Source of the DNA: Garcia nutans | Taxonomy: Eukaryota; Streptophyta; Magnoliopsida; Malpighiales; Euphorbiaceae | Assembly: GCA_947685225.1 (NCBI GenBank) | Contig: CANTUV010000007.1 | Location: 13,846,501-13,910,500, forward strand | Reading direction: 5' to 3' | DNA: 64,000 bases | Shown: positions 1 to 9,871 of the stretch, in pieces | Numbering within the stretch: the first letter of the stretch is position 1 | Layout: the number at the start of each line of letters is the position of its first letter | The notes under the pieces: generated by a model | Database searches by the model: none | Told to the model about the DNA's origin: nothing | The model's input: the letters and a program-made list of their open reading frames with translations, nothing else | Program-made: the position numbers and the translations under genes

Positions 1-232
1 CTTCTTCTTGGACGAGAGAGAGAGAAAGAGAAAGAGGGATAGAGAGAGAGAGAGGTGATTTTATCTACATATACACCAAATTCTTATGGGTTTTGAGAGA
101 ATTGAAGATGGTTATTGAAGATTTGACATAATAGTCAAGTAAGTATTCATTTCCTTGTATTGATTTCTATTGTTTGAGTTTGGATTTGATATGATTGATG
201 TGTGATGATGATGATAATGAAAGATTGAAATA

Positions 233-258
233 TATATATATATATATATGTGTGTGTG
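233..258. repeat. (TA)n/(TG)n microsatellite
   Basis: A short run of alternating TA followed by TG inside the LTR. It has no coding meaning. Confidence 0.8.
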
Positions 259-555
259 AAATTGGTATTTAGATGATGATAATATGGTTAATTGTGAGAT
301 AATATGGTTAATTGTGAGGATGATGATGAATTGTTGAAATTATTGAGTAAGGGTTTCATATGAATGAATTGGGGAAATTGAGTAGTTGATATATGGTGGT
401 GTATATAATGATTATTATTATGATATATTGAAGTGATATAAGTGTTAAATTGATAGGTAATTGATGAATATAACCAAGATGTTGATTAAGGGTGATGAAG
501 TATGAGTTTTGAAGTGTTTGTGTTTTCATGGATGAGAGTTCGAATTCATGATTTT

Positions 556-846
556 TGGCTGACACGGCCACAATGTTGGGCGTGTCAATGGTACTGAGTT
601 GGATGTTTGCGACACGACCATTAACACGGCCATGTTACTGAGCGTGTCATAGCTACTGTGAGAAAAAGTAATTGACACGACCATGAACACGCCCGTGTTG
701 TTGAGCGTGTCAATGTTTCTGTGAGGCAGAATGAGTGACACGTCCATTAACACGCCCGTGTTACTGAGCGTGTCAAAGCTTCTGTATTGTTGGTTTAGGG
801 CACGATCAGGAACACGCCCGTGTTGGTGAGCGTGTCATGTGTTGTG
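556..846 (+). repeat. Palindromic ACACG/CGTGT minisatellite, 5 units
   Basis: Five units starting near 560, 610, 673, 736 and 800, most about 63 bp apart. Each opens with GACACGNCC and closes with GCGTGTCA, so each can fold back on itself. The same five-unit block is present in the LTR at 5429-7942. Confidence 0.85.
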
Positions 847-987
847 TTTGCCCTAGTCAGTCATCATTCTTACTTCTTATGAGTGTAATTATCTTTGGAT
901 TAGGTTTGGAAGAGATTATGTTGCACTAACCTAATGTGAGAACTCTTGAAAGAGGAAGTGTATAGATTAATGGGAGTAGTTCTTGAG

Positions 988-2306
988 GTAAGTACAACTT
1001 ACATAGATGCATTCTTTTATATGATTTTGTGACCTACAACAATGTTAAGTAATTTATTATATGGTTAATACAATGTGACTAATGTTATTAATTGTATAGT
1101 GTGAAAGTTATGGTGATCATTCAAAAAGGTATGTGCAATGCAATTGGTTATGATAAATATATTAATGTTGAATTATATTAATGTGCCTTGAGAAGTGATG
1201 AAATGTGATGTCATTATGGTTGGTAATAGTGATTGCAATGAAATAAATGGACATATTGTCTATATGTTCAATAAAATTGATTATGTATACTTGAATGATG
1301 AAGTGTTGTAATGTGAATTGAGATATAATTCAAATGACATGTGAAGCCATTGTGATTGGCTATGATAATTCAAATGACATGTGAAGCCATTGTGATTGGC
1401 TATGATGATTCAATTGAAACAAGTGGGGCATGTTTGCCTAGATAATGATGAGAATTGAGAATGAAATTGAGAATGAAATAATAAATGAATTGTATGGCTA
1501 ATGTGTTATTCCATTTTCAGAGTTTGTTGTTGGTGGCATGCCTATAGTAACAATCTCTTGAAGTTAGGTTGGGCTTGATCCTTGAAGCCAAGTTGGGTAG
1601 AAGTTTAACATGTTTTACTCCCCTTGAAGCTTGGTTGGGTCTAGTCCTTGAAGCCTAATTGAGATGTTACAACCTTTGAAGCTAGGTTGGATTGGTTCTT
1701 GAAGCCAAGTTGGGGTGATACTTAGCATGCTTTGTTCCCCTTGAAGCTTGGTTGAACCTAATCCTTGAAGCCTAGTTGGGATAATGATAAATGAGAAAAT
1801 TAAACCAAAACATTAACTCTGAAAGTTGAATAGCATATTAGTGTCTTGTGGGCCCATGCATGTCTTTGTTTTAATGTGAATTATGGAATGAAATATAACA
1901 TTATGTGATATATGATGATAATCGTGGAATGAGATGTATACGATACATAAGTAAATGATTGAAAGTGAATATGGCTTGAGAAGCTATGTTGAATGATGAG
2001 TTTATGAAAACATAATATGATGTGTAAAATGTTTATGGATGTGGAAATTGTGAGCATTATTTCATGAAGGTTTTGTTAAGTCATTGAATTGTGATTTGTT
2101 GGAATGATGTATAGGAGTATATATATATGTATATTATGAGAATGGTGGAAATATATAGAGAGTGCATTAAAAAGGGTAAATATGATAAGAAAATGGTAAT
2201 ACATGATGTTAATATATGAAATATGATTTATTTGAAATGTATATTTTAAATTATTTCTTTGTACTACTAAGCTTTTTAGCTTAGCGTGGTTATGTAAATC
2301 GCGCAG
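988..2306 (+). other. Putative intron inside Tekay LTR
   Basis: A consensus-like donor (TTGAG/GTAAGTAC, GT at 988) and acceptor (CGCGCAG/GTGA, AG at 2305-2306) bracket about 1.3 kb. The same pair occurs at matching positions in the LTR at 5429-7942 and in the left LTR of the 9692-19298 element. Splicing is inferred from motifs only. Confidence 0.3.
1556..1780 (+). repeat. CTTGAAGC-type tandem repeat in LTR
   Basis: About eight copies of a 25-35-bp unit with core CTTGAAGC followed by a GGTTGGG-like half. They lie between GGCATGCCTAT (1535-1545) and GGGCCCATGC (1850-1859). The matching interval of the other Tekay LTRs holds unrelated repeats. Confidence 0.8.
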
Positions 2307-2310
2307 GTGA
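2266..2310 (+). other. Conserved Tekay LTR hairpin plus GCGCAGGTG box
   Basis: CTAAGCT and AGCTTAG form a 7-bp stem with a short loop, followed about 15 nt later by CGCGCAGGTG. The LTR at 5429-7942 has CTAAGCC/GGCTTAG, a compensatory change in the stem. Confidence 0.6.
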
Positions 2311-2602
2311 ATAGGTGGTTGATCTAAAAGTCAATCGGTATGCCACGAGTAAGGTAAGTGTGTTCTGAGACCAACTAGAGTGTGTTGCATATATGTATAA
2401 TTTAATTATGCTGTATTTTACTACAAAAATGTATTCATATGTATAAATGAAGTTTTGTTAAAGACAAGATTATTATTATATTTAAGTATAAGATCATTAA
2501 AAGAAATACTTTAACGAAAAGTGACATCCTTATACTTTATATGCTTACTGTATGTATACAAGGTATATGTATAGTATTTATATGGAGTATTGGGGTGTTA
2601 CA

Positions 2603-5382
2603 TCCTATCTCTATTACTCCCTATCAAATGGCACCTGCTGAGTTGAGAGAATTAAAGGTACAGTTGCAAGAGTTGTTGGATAAAAGGTTTGTTCGCCCTA
2701 TTGTGTCTCCGTGGGGAGCACCTGTTTTGTTTGTAAAGAAGAAGGATGGTACTTTAAGATTGTGCATTGATTATAGGCAATTGAATAAGGTGACTATCAA
2801 GAATAAGTATCCTTTGCCTAGAATAGATGATCTTTTCGATCAATTGAAAGGAGCAGCAGTTTTCTCTAAGATTGATCTGAGATCAGGGTACCATCAGTTG
2901 AGAGTCAGAGCTGAAGATGTTCCTAAGACAACTTTTAGCACAAGGTATGGGCATTATGAGTTCTTGGTGATGCCTTTTGGATTGATGAATGCACCTGCAG
3001 CTTTATGGATTTGATGAATAGGGTGTTTAGAGCCTATCTAGATCAGTTTGTGGTAGTCTTTATTGATGATATTTTTGGTGTATTTGCATAATAAGGAGGA
3101 GCATGACGAGCACTTACGGATAGTATTACAGACCTTGAGAGAGAAGCAGTTGTATGCTAAGTTGTCTAAGTGTGAGTTTTGGTTTGATCAAATGACTTTT
3201 CTGGGTCATGTGGTGTCAACAGATGGTATAAGAGTTGATACCAGTAAAGTTGAAGCCATTTTGAATTGGAGTCCACCGAAGTCTATGACTGAAGTTAGAA
3301 GTTTTCTGGGTTTGACAGGCTATTATCGACGGTTTGTGAAATGTTTTTCTTTGATAGCTACTCCACTCACCAGATTACTTTGGAAGAGAGTTAGATTCGT
3401 GTGGACAGATCAGTGTCAAGCTAGCTTTGAGCAGTTGAAAGAGATGTTGACTCAAGCTCTTGTTCTTACCTTGCCTGTGGAAGATAAACCATATGTGATT
3501 TTTAGTGATGTGTCACACAATGGTTTAGATTGTGTTTTGATCCAGGAGGGTAGAGTTATAGCTTATGCTTCTCGGCAATTGAAACCGCATGAGTTTAATT
3601 ACCCGACGCATGATTTGGAGTTGGCAACTATAGTTTTTGCTTTGAAGATTTGGCGACACTACTTGTATCGGGAGAAGTGTTTCATTTATACGGATCATAA
3701 GAGTTTGAAATACTTGGGGGTTCAGAGAGAGCTGAATCTTCGGCAAAGATGGTGGTTGAAGTTGATCAAAGACTACGACTGTTTGATTGATTATCATCCA
3801 GGTAAGGCAAATGTTGTTGCTGATGCCTTGAGTCGAAAGTCTTTGGGAGGTTTGACTGCTTATTCGCTCTCGTTGCTTGTTGAGTTGAGAGCGCTACATG
3901 CTAATTTTGAGCCTTGTAATGATAGAGCTTTGTTAGCTCAGTTGCAATTGAGACAGGTGTTGTTGGATCAGATTAAAGAGGCTCAATTGGCTAATGAGAA
4001 AATTCAGAAAGTTGTGTCAGAATGCTAAAAAAGGAGAGAGTCGAGATTTTCTTGTGAGAGATGATGGTAGCCTTTGGTTCAAGGATAGATTGTGTGTTCC
4101 TGATGATGCAAGATTGAGAAAGATTATTTTAGAGGAAGCACATCAATCGGTTTTTGCTATGCACCCTGGAAATACTAAAATGTATCATAATTTTAAGCAA
4201 CATTATTGGTGGTCAGGTATGAAGAGGGATATAGCGGAGTTTGTATCCAAATGTCTCACTTGTTAGAGAGTGAAGGCCGAGCACCAAGTTCCAACAGGGT
4301 TGCTCCAACCTTTATCAGTGCCTGAATGGAAATGGGAGCGAGTGACGATCGTTTTTGTGACTGGTTTGCCTTTGACTCAGAAGAAGCATGATGCCATTTT
4401 GGTGATTGTTGATCGGTTGATTAAGGCAGCTCATTTCCTTCCAGTTTGGATGGATTATTCTCTTGAGATGTTGGCTGAGCTGTATATCAGTGAGATAGTG
4501 AGATTGCATGGAGTCCCAATTTCTTTAGTGTCTGATTGAGATCCCTGGTTTACTTCAAGGTTTTGGAAGAGTTTGCATGCTGCTTTGGGTTCTCGATTGC
4601 ACTTTAGCACTGCTTTTCATCCGCAGACAGATGGGCAGTTAGAGAGAGTGATATAGATTTTAGAGAACATGTTGAGAAGCTGTGTCATTGAATTCTCTGG
4701 AAGTTGGGATAGAATTTTGCCATTGATGGAATTTAACAATCATCAATCCAGTATTGGAATGGCACCATATGAGGCATTGTATGATAGAAGATGCAAAACA
4801 CCTCTATGTTGGAATGAAGTTGGAGAAGGCAAGTTGATTGGTCCCGATTTGATTAAGGAAATGGAAGAGAAAGTGAAGATAATTCGGGATCGGTTGAAAG
4901 CAGCTTCAAATCGACAAAAATCTTATTCAGATTTGAAGAGGAGAGACATAGAATTTGATGTTGGAGACAAAGTATTCTTAAAAGTATCTCTTTGGAAGAG
5001 AATTTTGAGATTTGACCGTAAAGGAAAGTTGAGTCCTCGTTTTATTGGACCTTATGAGATTTTAGAGAGAGTTGGACCAGTTGCTTATCGACTTGCTTTG
5101 CCTCCTGAACTGGATCGAATTCACAATGTCTTCAATGTTTCTATGCTGCGGAGGTACAAATCAGACCCATCCCATATTTTGTCAGTTGAATCTATTGAGG
5201 TGAGTCCGGAGCTGACTTTTCAAGAAGAACCAGTTGCTATTTTGGCACATGAAGTGAAAGAGTTGAGAATTAAGAAAGTGCCACTTGTGAAGGTTCTTTG
5301 GAAGAATCATGCTAGAAAAGAGGCAACTTGGGAGAGTGAGCAAGCGATGCGAGATCAATATCTTCAATTATTTCAGACTTGA
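2603..5382 (+). pseudogene. Tekay pol pseudogene (RT-RNase H-integrase-chromodomain)
   Basis: This was the replication polyprotein of the retrotransposon. RT starts at about 2610 and includes VSPWGAPVLFVKKKDG, LRLCIDYRQLNK and MPFGLMNAP. The catalytic FIDD is present at 3058-3069. RNase H spans about 3480-3840 and ends near NVVADALSRKS. The integrase zinc region (CLTC) is near 4255 and the core runs to about 4640. A chromodomain (about 5215-5379, with KVLWKNHARKEATW) ends the protein. It is dead: frameshifts lie near 3003, 3073 and 4010, and stops lie at 4264-4266 (CAG to TAG), 4537-4539 and 4654-4656. From 4010 onward only nonsense changes interrupt the frame. The RT motifs put it in Ty3/gypsy with high confidence. 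Confidence 0.93.
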
Positions 5383-5412
5383 GATCAGGTAATTTCGAGG
5401 ACGAAATTTATT

Positions 5413-5428
5413 TTTAGAGGGGGAGAAT
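5413..5428 (+). other. Polypurine tract
   Basis: A purine run (AGAGGGGGAGAA) directly precedes the LTR start TGTAATATCCC. It primes plus-strand DNA synthesis in LTR elements. Confidence 0.85.
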
Positions 5429-6257
5429 TGTAATATCCCAAACTATACCCTAAAATTTTTGAATACTTATTGTTGTTTTTGGATTAAATGTTATAATTGT
5501 ATATATGTTTAAGTGAGAAGATAAGAAAGGTTAGAGGAGTGTGTATATGTTGTATGTATAGAGATATATATAACATATAAAAGTCAACATTTAATTAAGG
5601 TCAAAAGGAGATTTATTAATTATTTTTAAAATGGAAATTAAAGTAAGTGGAAGATGATATTTATGAATATCATGTTATTATAATTGCTTGGTGGAGATTA
5701 ATTGGAGAATTGTGTGGTTTAAGAGTTGAGAGTTGTTTGACTTTTCCATTATCTTCTTCTTTCTTCAAGAGCCGGCCACTATTATCAACCAAGGAAGAGA
5801 TGGTTTTGTGATTTTCTAACGCAAGATTTGAAGGTGTTTCAAGTGATTAAGTTGGAATTCTAAGGGTTTTCATCACTTTTGGTAAGTTTTCCATTTGATT
5901 CCTTGGTTTTCTTTTAAGTTTGTGTTTTGAGTTTGGTGTTTGATTGTTGATGGTATGTGAATATTTGATTTTGGTGTAATTGAGAGTGTTCGGTCTTATT
6001 GGTGTTGATTTTGGGATTGGTTTGAAGGAAAGGTTAAGTTTGGTGTTGGAAAGCAAGTGTTGTGTTTTGTGTATGTTATGAGTTGTGATGATGGTTGTGA
6101 TTTGTGTTTGATGTATGTGTTGAGTTGTTTTGGTGTTTTTGCAAGTTTAGTATGGTTTATTGATGTGTTTGGTTAAGTTTGTTTGGAGTGGAAGATGGTA
6201 AAAGAAAGAGGTTTATTGGATGTGGTGTTGTTGTTGCCGGAATCAAGATTTTTGGCC

Positions 6258-6548
6258 TGACACGTCCATGAGCACGACCAAGTTTTTGGGCGTGTCAATG
6301 GTTCTGTTTTCTGGATGGGTGACACGAGCAGTGACACACCCATGTCACTGATCGTGTCATAGCTACTGTGATGTTGGTGGATTGACACGTCCAGTGACAC
6401 GCCCATGTCACTGAGCGTGTCATAGCTATTGTGTTGATGGAGGATTGACACGGCCAGTGACACGGCCATGTCACTGAGCGTGTCAAAATTTTTGTGTTGT
6501 GAGTTTAGGGCACGGTCAGGGACACGCCCGTGTTGTTAAGCATGTCAT
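6258..6548 (+). repeat. Palindromic ACACG/CGTGT minisatellite, 5 units
   Basis: Five units of about 63 bp start near 6258, 6320, 6383, 6446 and 6510. Each pairs a GACACGNCC arm with a GCGTGTCA arm. It corresponds unit for unit to 556-846. It lies about 680 bp downstream of the TATA candidate, so it would be in the transcribed leader. Confidence 0.85.
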
Positions 6549-6719
6549 GTGTAAAGTTTGACCTGGTTGGTTTTTATCTATATTATCTCATGTGTATCTC
6601 TAAGTGAGTGTGTATGATCAATTTTGGATTAGGTTTTGAAGAGATTGAGTTGCTCTAATCCAAGTATTGGAGGATTCTTGGAAGAGGAAGTGTTTAGATT
6701 GGTGTGAGTTGCTCTTGAG

Positions 6720-7594
6720 GTAAGTACAAACTTTGATTGATTGCATACATTTATATGACATTGGGTCTTAACACATTTAGTTGAGAAATGTGTTAAGTTA
6801 TTTGATCTATGGTTGATGCATGAGTTATATGTTATAATATGCATAATGTGAATTATGTTAAGGCAATAATGCAATTAAGTAATTTATTGTATATGAAAAG
6901 AAATGTGATATGAGATGTGAAAACATAATGTAACCAATCAATATTGAGATGAAATAGAAGAATGAGAAAAATGAGAACAAATGATATGCCAAGGCAATAA
7001 GCCTAGCTTGATTATAAGAAATGAATTGTGAAAGAGATTGATAATGAGATAAATGAATTAATTGTGTGTCTAGTATGTTATTCAATTTTTAGAGTTCTGG
7101 GTTTGGCGGCATGCCTATGAATCGCTAGGCAGGTGAAAAGACCGGGTCGTAAGCCGAGCCCAGCTGAAAAATGTGAAATATGATGTTTTTGAGCTGAAAA
7201 GACCGGGTCGTAAGCCTCAAAAACTGTAATAGTCTAGCCGAGTTGAGAGCCAAGATACTGGGGCCCTAGGGTCTAGCCGGATTGAGGTCCAAGAGACTGG
7301 ATATATATATCGCCTACGGGCTTAATGAATGTGATTATGGACCAAAGCAGTAACTCTGAACTTTGTATAACATATTAGTTTCTTTTGGGCCCATGCTTGT
7401 CTTTGCTTAAATGTGAATCATGAATGATGAAACAATTGAATAATATAATGAAATGTAATGTTATGAAATATGATGTTCTTGTGAATTGTTTATAATATTT
7501 GAAAGTATGACATTTGTATTACATAATAGCATATTGTTATCATGGTTTGTACCACTAAGCCGTTGGCTTAGCGCTAATGTGGTTCATCGCGCAG
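6720..7594 (+). other. Putative intron inside Tekay LTR
   Basis: Donor TTGAG/GTAAGTAC (GT at 6720-6721) and acceptor CGCGCAG/GTGA (AG at 7593-7594) match those of the LTR at 1-2602, although the sequence between them is strongly diverged. Inferred from motif conservation only. Confidence 0.3.
7137..7320 (+). repeat. GGGTCGTAAGCC / GTCTAGCCG repeats in LTR
   Basis: Two copies of AAGACCGGGTCGTAAGCC are followed by two copies of a GTCTAGCCG-containing unit. They occupy the same slot between GGCATGCCTAT (7108-7118) and GGGCCCATGC (7387-7396) that holds CTTGAAGC repeats in the LTR at 1-2602. Confidence 0.75.
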
Positions 7595-7598
7595 GTGA
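7554..7598 (+). other. Conserved Tekay LTR hairpin plus GCGCAGGTG box
   Basis: CTAAGCC and GGCTTAG form a perfect 7-bp stem with a 3-nt loop, followed by CGCGCAGGTG. It matches 2266-2310 with a compensatory base-pair change. Confidence 0.6.
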
Positions 7599-8587
7599 CA
7601 GGGTAGAACCGGAGAGTTCAGCTAGACCGAGTCGAGTCTAGACTGGTGAAGTGTTGAGTGTGGACTTAAAGATCAGAGACAAACTGCCAAGCATGTATAA
7701 ACTCTATATATTTTGTAAATATTGATATTTATGTGTATATATATATACCGTTACATTTTCCGCTGCTTAATAAATAAATGTTTTATCTATTATGTTTTAT
7801 AATACAACTTAAATGTTTTAAGTTTCTTATATTGTATAATGTGAAAGATTGGTTTGATTTAAAATAGACCGCAACATTCTTGTATTCGGTAAACATATAT
7901 TACAGATATGGTTGTACGTTGTGTGCGTATATGGGTGTTACATTTTAAAATTTTTTTATTATTTTATTTTTACTTTTAAATTATCAATATAAATATAAAT
8001 TTAATTATCTTAAAAATAATTTAAAATGAACATATTATGAATTATAATTTTTTGACAGTATATTATTAATTATAATTAGATTTAAAGTTTTATATTATTT
8101 GTCTTTATTTTTAATAAATTTTTATCCATTTAAAAATATTTTTACTGTACTAATTTAGCTTAAATTTCAATATATTTATTTTTGTTATCACTTTTATATT
8201 TCTCTTTACTCATATTATTTTTAGATAAATTTATACTTTTTTATTTATCTAAAAGTATTAATAAGTAATAAACTGACTTATTCTTTTATACCCAAATTAC
8301 TAGTTTGAATTAATTTTTGAAATTATAGTAGAGTAATAGTATTAAAAATTAATATTTTAATTTTTTTATCAATAAATTTTTGAATCAATTTTAAAAATAT
8401 TTTAATATGTTAGATATATCTTAAATATTTTTATAATGTGTGAATATAAATTTTTTTAATATTATGCATATTATTTATATGTGTAATACTACTTTTTTAT
8501 ATTTTAATTATATTAATACATAAATTAATTTTTTTATTTAAAATAATATAAAATATCATAAACCGCAACGTTGTGTGGGATAATTAT

Positions 8588-8780
8588 TTGCTTGTTATTT
8601 ACCTAAAATACCATTCCATTAATTAAAAAAAATAGATCATTACCTCAAATTAGGTTCTATTAACTAAAAATCAAACTATCAAATTATTTACCTAAAATAC
8701 CATTCTAATAAATAAAAAAATTAGATCATTGCCTAAAATTAGGCTCTATTACCTAAAAATCAAAATATAAATTTATTTCA
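8588..8780. repeat. Two-copy tandem duplication (~95 bp)
   Basis: The motif ATTTACCTAAAATACCATTC occurs twice about 95 bp apart, followed each time by the same TAGATCATT and AATTAGG blocks. Confidence 0.8.
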
Positions 8781-8811
8781 AAAAAATAGTTCTTCGTAAT
8801 ATAAAAAATAG

Positions 8812-9691
8812 AAAATTTAACAAAATTCACATATGGAATTAAATTCACATATACAATTTAATAGAAAAATTCACATATACAATTTAACAAAATTTCTAAT
8901 TAGTAAAAAATATACATTTTTAACAAAATTTTCAATCTAAAATATACATAGAAAATCTAGAAAATTACGCATATAATAAAAAATCCAGAAAATTAAACTA
9001 AATAATCGCAACTCTAAAATCTTGAACTTTTTTTTTTTTTAATATGAAAGAATACACAAAACTCATTCAAAGAACCCATTCGTAAAAAATAGTCCCATCC
9101 AACAGAAAAAATACCAAAATTTTGAAAAAAAAAAGAGAAAAAAATCATGTAATTTATCTACTTGAAATGCACAAAAATTCTAATAAAAAACCTACAAGCA
9201 CGAAATTGGCAAGATATATATAATAGAAAAGGAAAAAAAATTGAACAAAAAATTACAATGTATTATACAACTGGATAGAAGAAAAGAAAGAAAATATATT
9301 AAAACTAAAAAAATTAAAAATGAAAGGAAAAAATTATACAAATACATATCATAAAATGAAAAATAAAATAAAATAAAATAAACTCACGGAGGTGGCAGTA
9401 TAAATAGATGCATCTTTTTTCATATTAAGATTTGCAAATTCACCGGCCGGTGTATTATTCTATCGTTAATAAGAAAATTTAACAAAATTTAATAGAAAAT
9501 TCACATATACAATTTAACAAATTTCCAAATAATAAAAAAAATATACATTTTAACAAAATTTTCAATCTAAAATATACACAAAATATCTAGAAAATTGCAC
9601 ATATAATCCAAAATCCAGAATATTAAACAGAATATTAAAACCCCCAAACTCTAGAATTTTTTTAAAAAAAAATATGAAAGGATACATAAAA
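8812..9691. repeat. ~650-bp tandem duplication, second copy interrupted
   Basis: Copy 1 (about 8812-9468) contains TTAACAAAATTTTCAATCTA, AATATGAAAGAATACA and AACTCATTCAAAGAACCC in order. Copy 2 starts at about 9469, reaches AATATGAAAGGATACATAAA at 9691, and resumes at 19299 with AACTCATTCAAAGAACCC. The LTR element at 9692-19298 therefore inserted into copy 2 after the duplication. Confidence 0.85.
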
Positions 9692-9840
9692 TGTAATATT
9701 CATAATCTTGGAGAAATTATATAAGTATTCAGAGGTAAAGATGTTGTATATTTCTAATATATACCTAATGTATATATAGTATGTATATATATATATTATA
9801 TATAAGTATGTTGGTTTTATGTATATATATTATCTACTTG

Positions 9841-9871
<31 letters not shown>

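Larger units (their letters stand above)
1..2602 (+). mobile_element. Tekay-type LTR, left end outside window
   Basis: This is a long terminal repeat cut by the window start. It ends at TGTTACA (2596-2602) like the other Tekay LTRs here, and shares with the LTR at 5429-7942 the block order palindromic ACACG repeats, TTGAGGTAAGTAC, GGCATGCCTAT, GGGCCCATGC, CTAAGCT/AGCTTAG hairpin and GCGCAGGTG. It is much more diverged from that LTR than the two LTRs of one young element would be, and the tandem-repeat block at 1556-1780 is unrelated. I therefore read it as a solo LTR, or the right LTR of another element, inserted into the pol at 2603. The alternative is that it is the 5' LTR of that element joined to RT by deletion. 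Confidence 0.8.
2603..7942 (+). mobile_element. Tekay chromovirus, 5'-truncated in window
   Basis: What remains is RT, RNase H, integrase and chromodomain (2603-5382), a polypurine tract and a 3' LTR. Gag and protease are absent to the left of 2603, where a Tekay LTR terminus directly abuts the RT-coding sequence. If that LTR is an insertion, the missing half lies left of the window. The lineage is set by the chromodomain after integrase and by the tail TTTCGAGGACGAAATT, which the 9692-19298 element also carries. Confidence 0.85.
5429..7942 (+). mobile_element. 3' LTR of Tekay element (2514 bp)
   Basis: It begins TGTAATATCCC after the polypurine tract and ends GGGTGTTACA. A TATA candidate (TATAAAAG) lies at about 5576-5583. 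Palindromic ACACG repeats are at 6258-6548, a splice-donor-like TTGAGGTAAGTAC at 6715-6727, a GGGTCGTAAGCC repeat block near 7137-7320, and the hairpin plus GCGCAGGTG box at 7554-7598. Confidence 0.9.
7943..9691. other. AT-rich non-coding stretch
   Basis: No gene is visible. It contains a two-copy tandem duplication at about 8588-8780 and the first copy, plus part of the second copy, of a roughly 650-bp duplication (8812-9691). The base composition is strongly AT-biased with many homopolymer A runs. Confidence 0.7.

Noticed and set aside
2541..2602. Open frame extending from the LTR into RT, a possible LTR-RT fusion protein
   Set aside because: The LTR part is AT-rich non-coding sequence that happens to be open; the pol is dead downstream.
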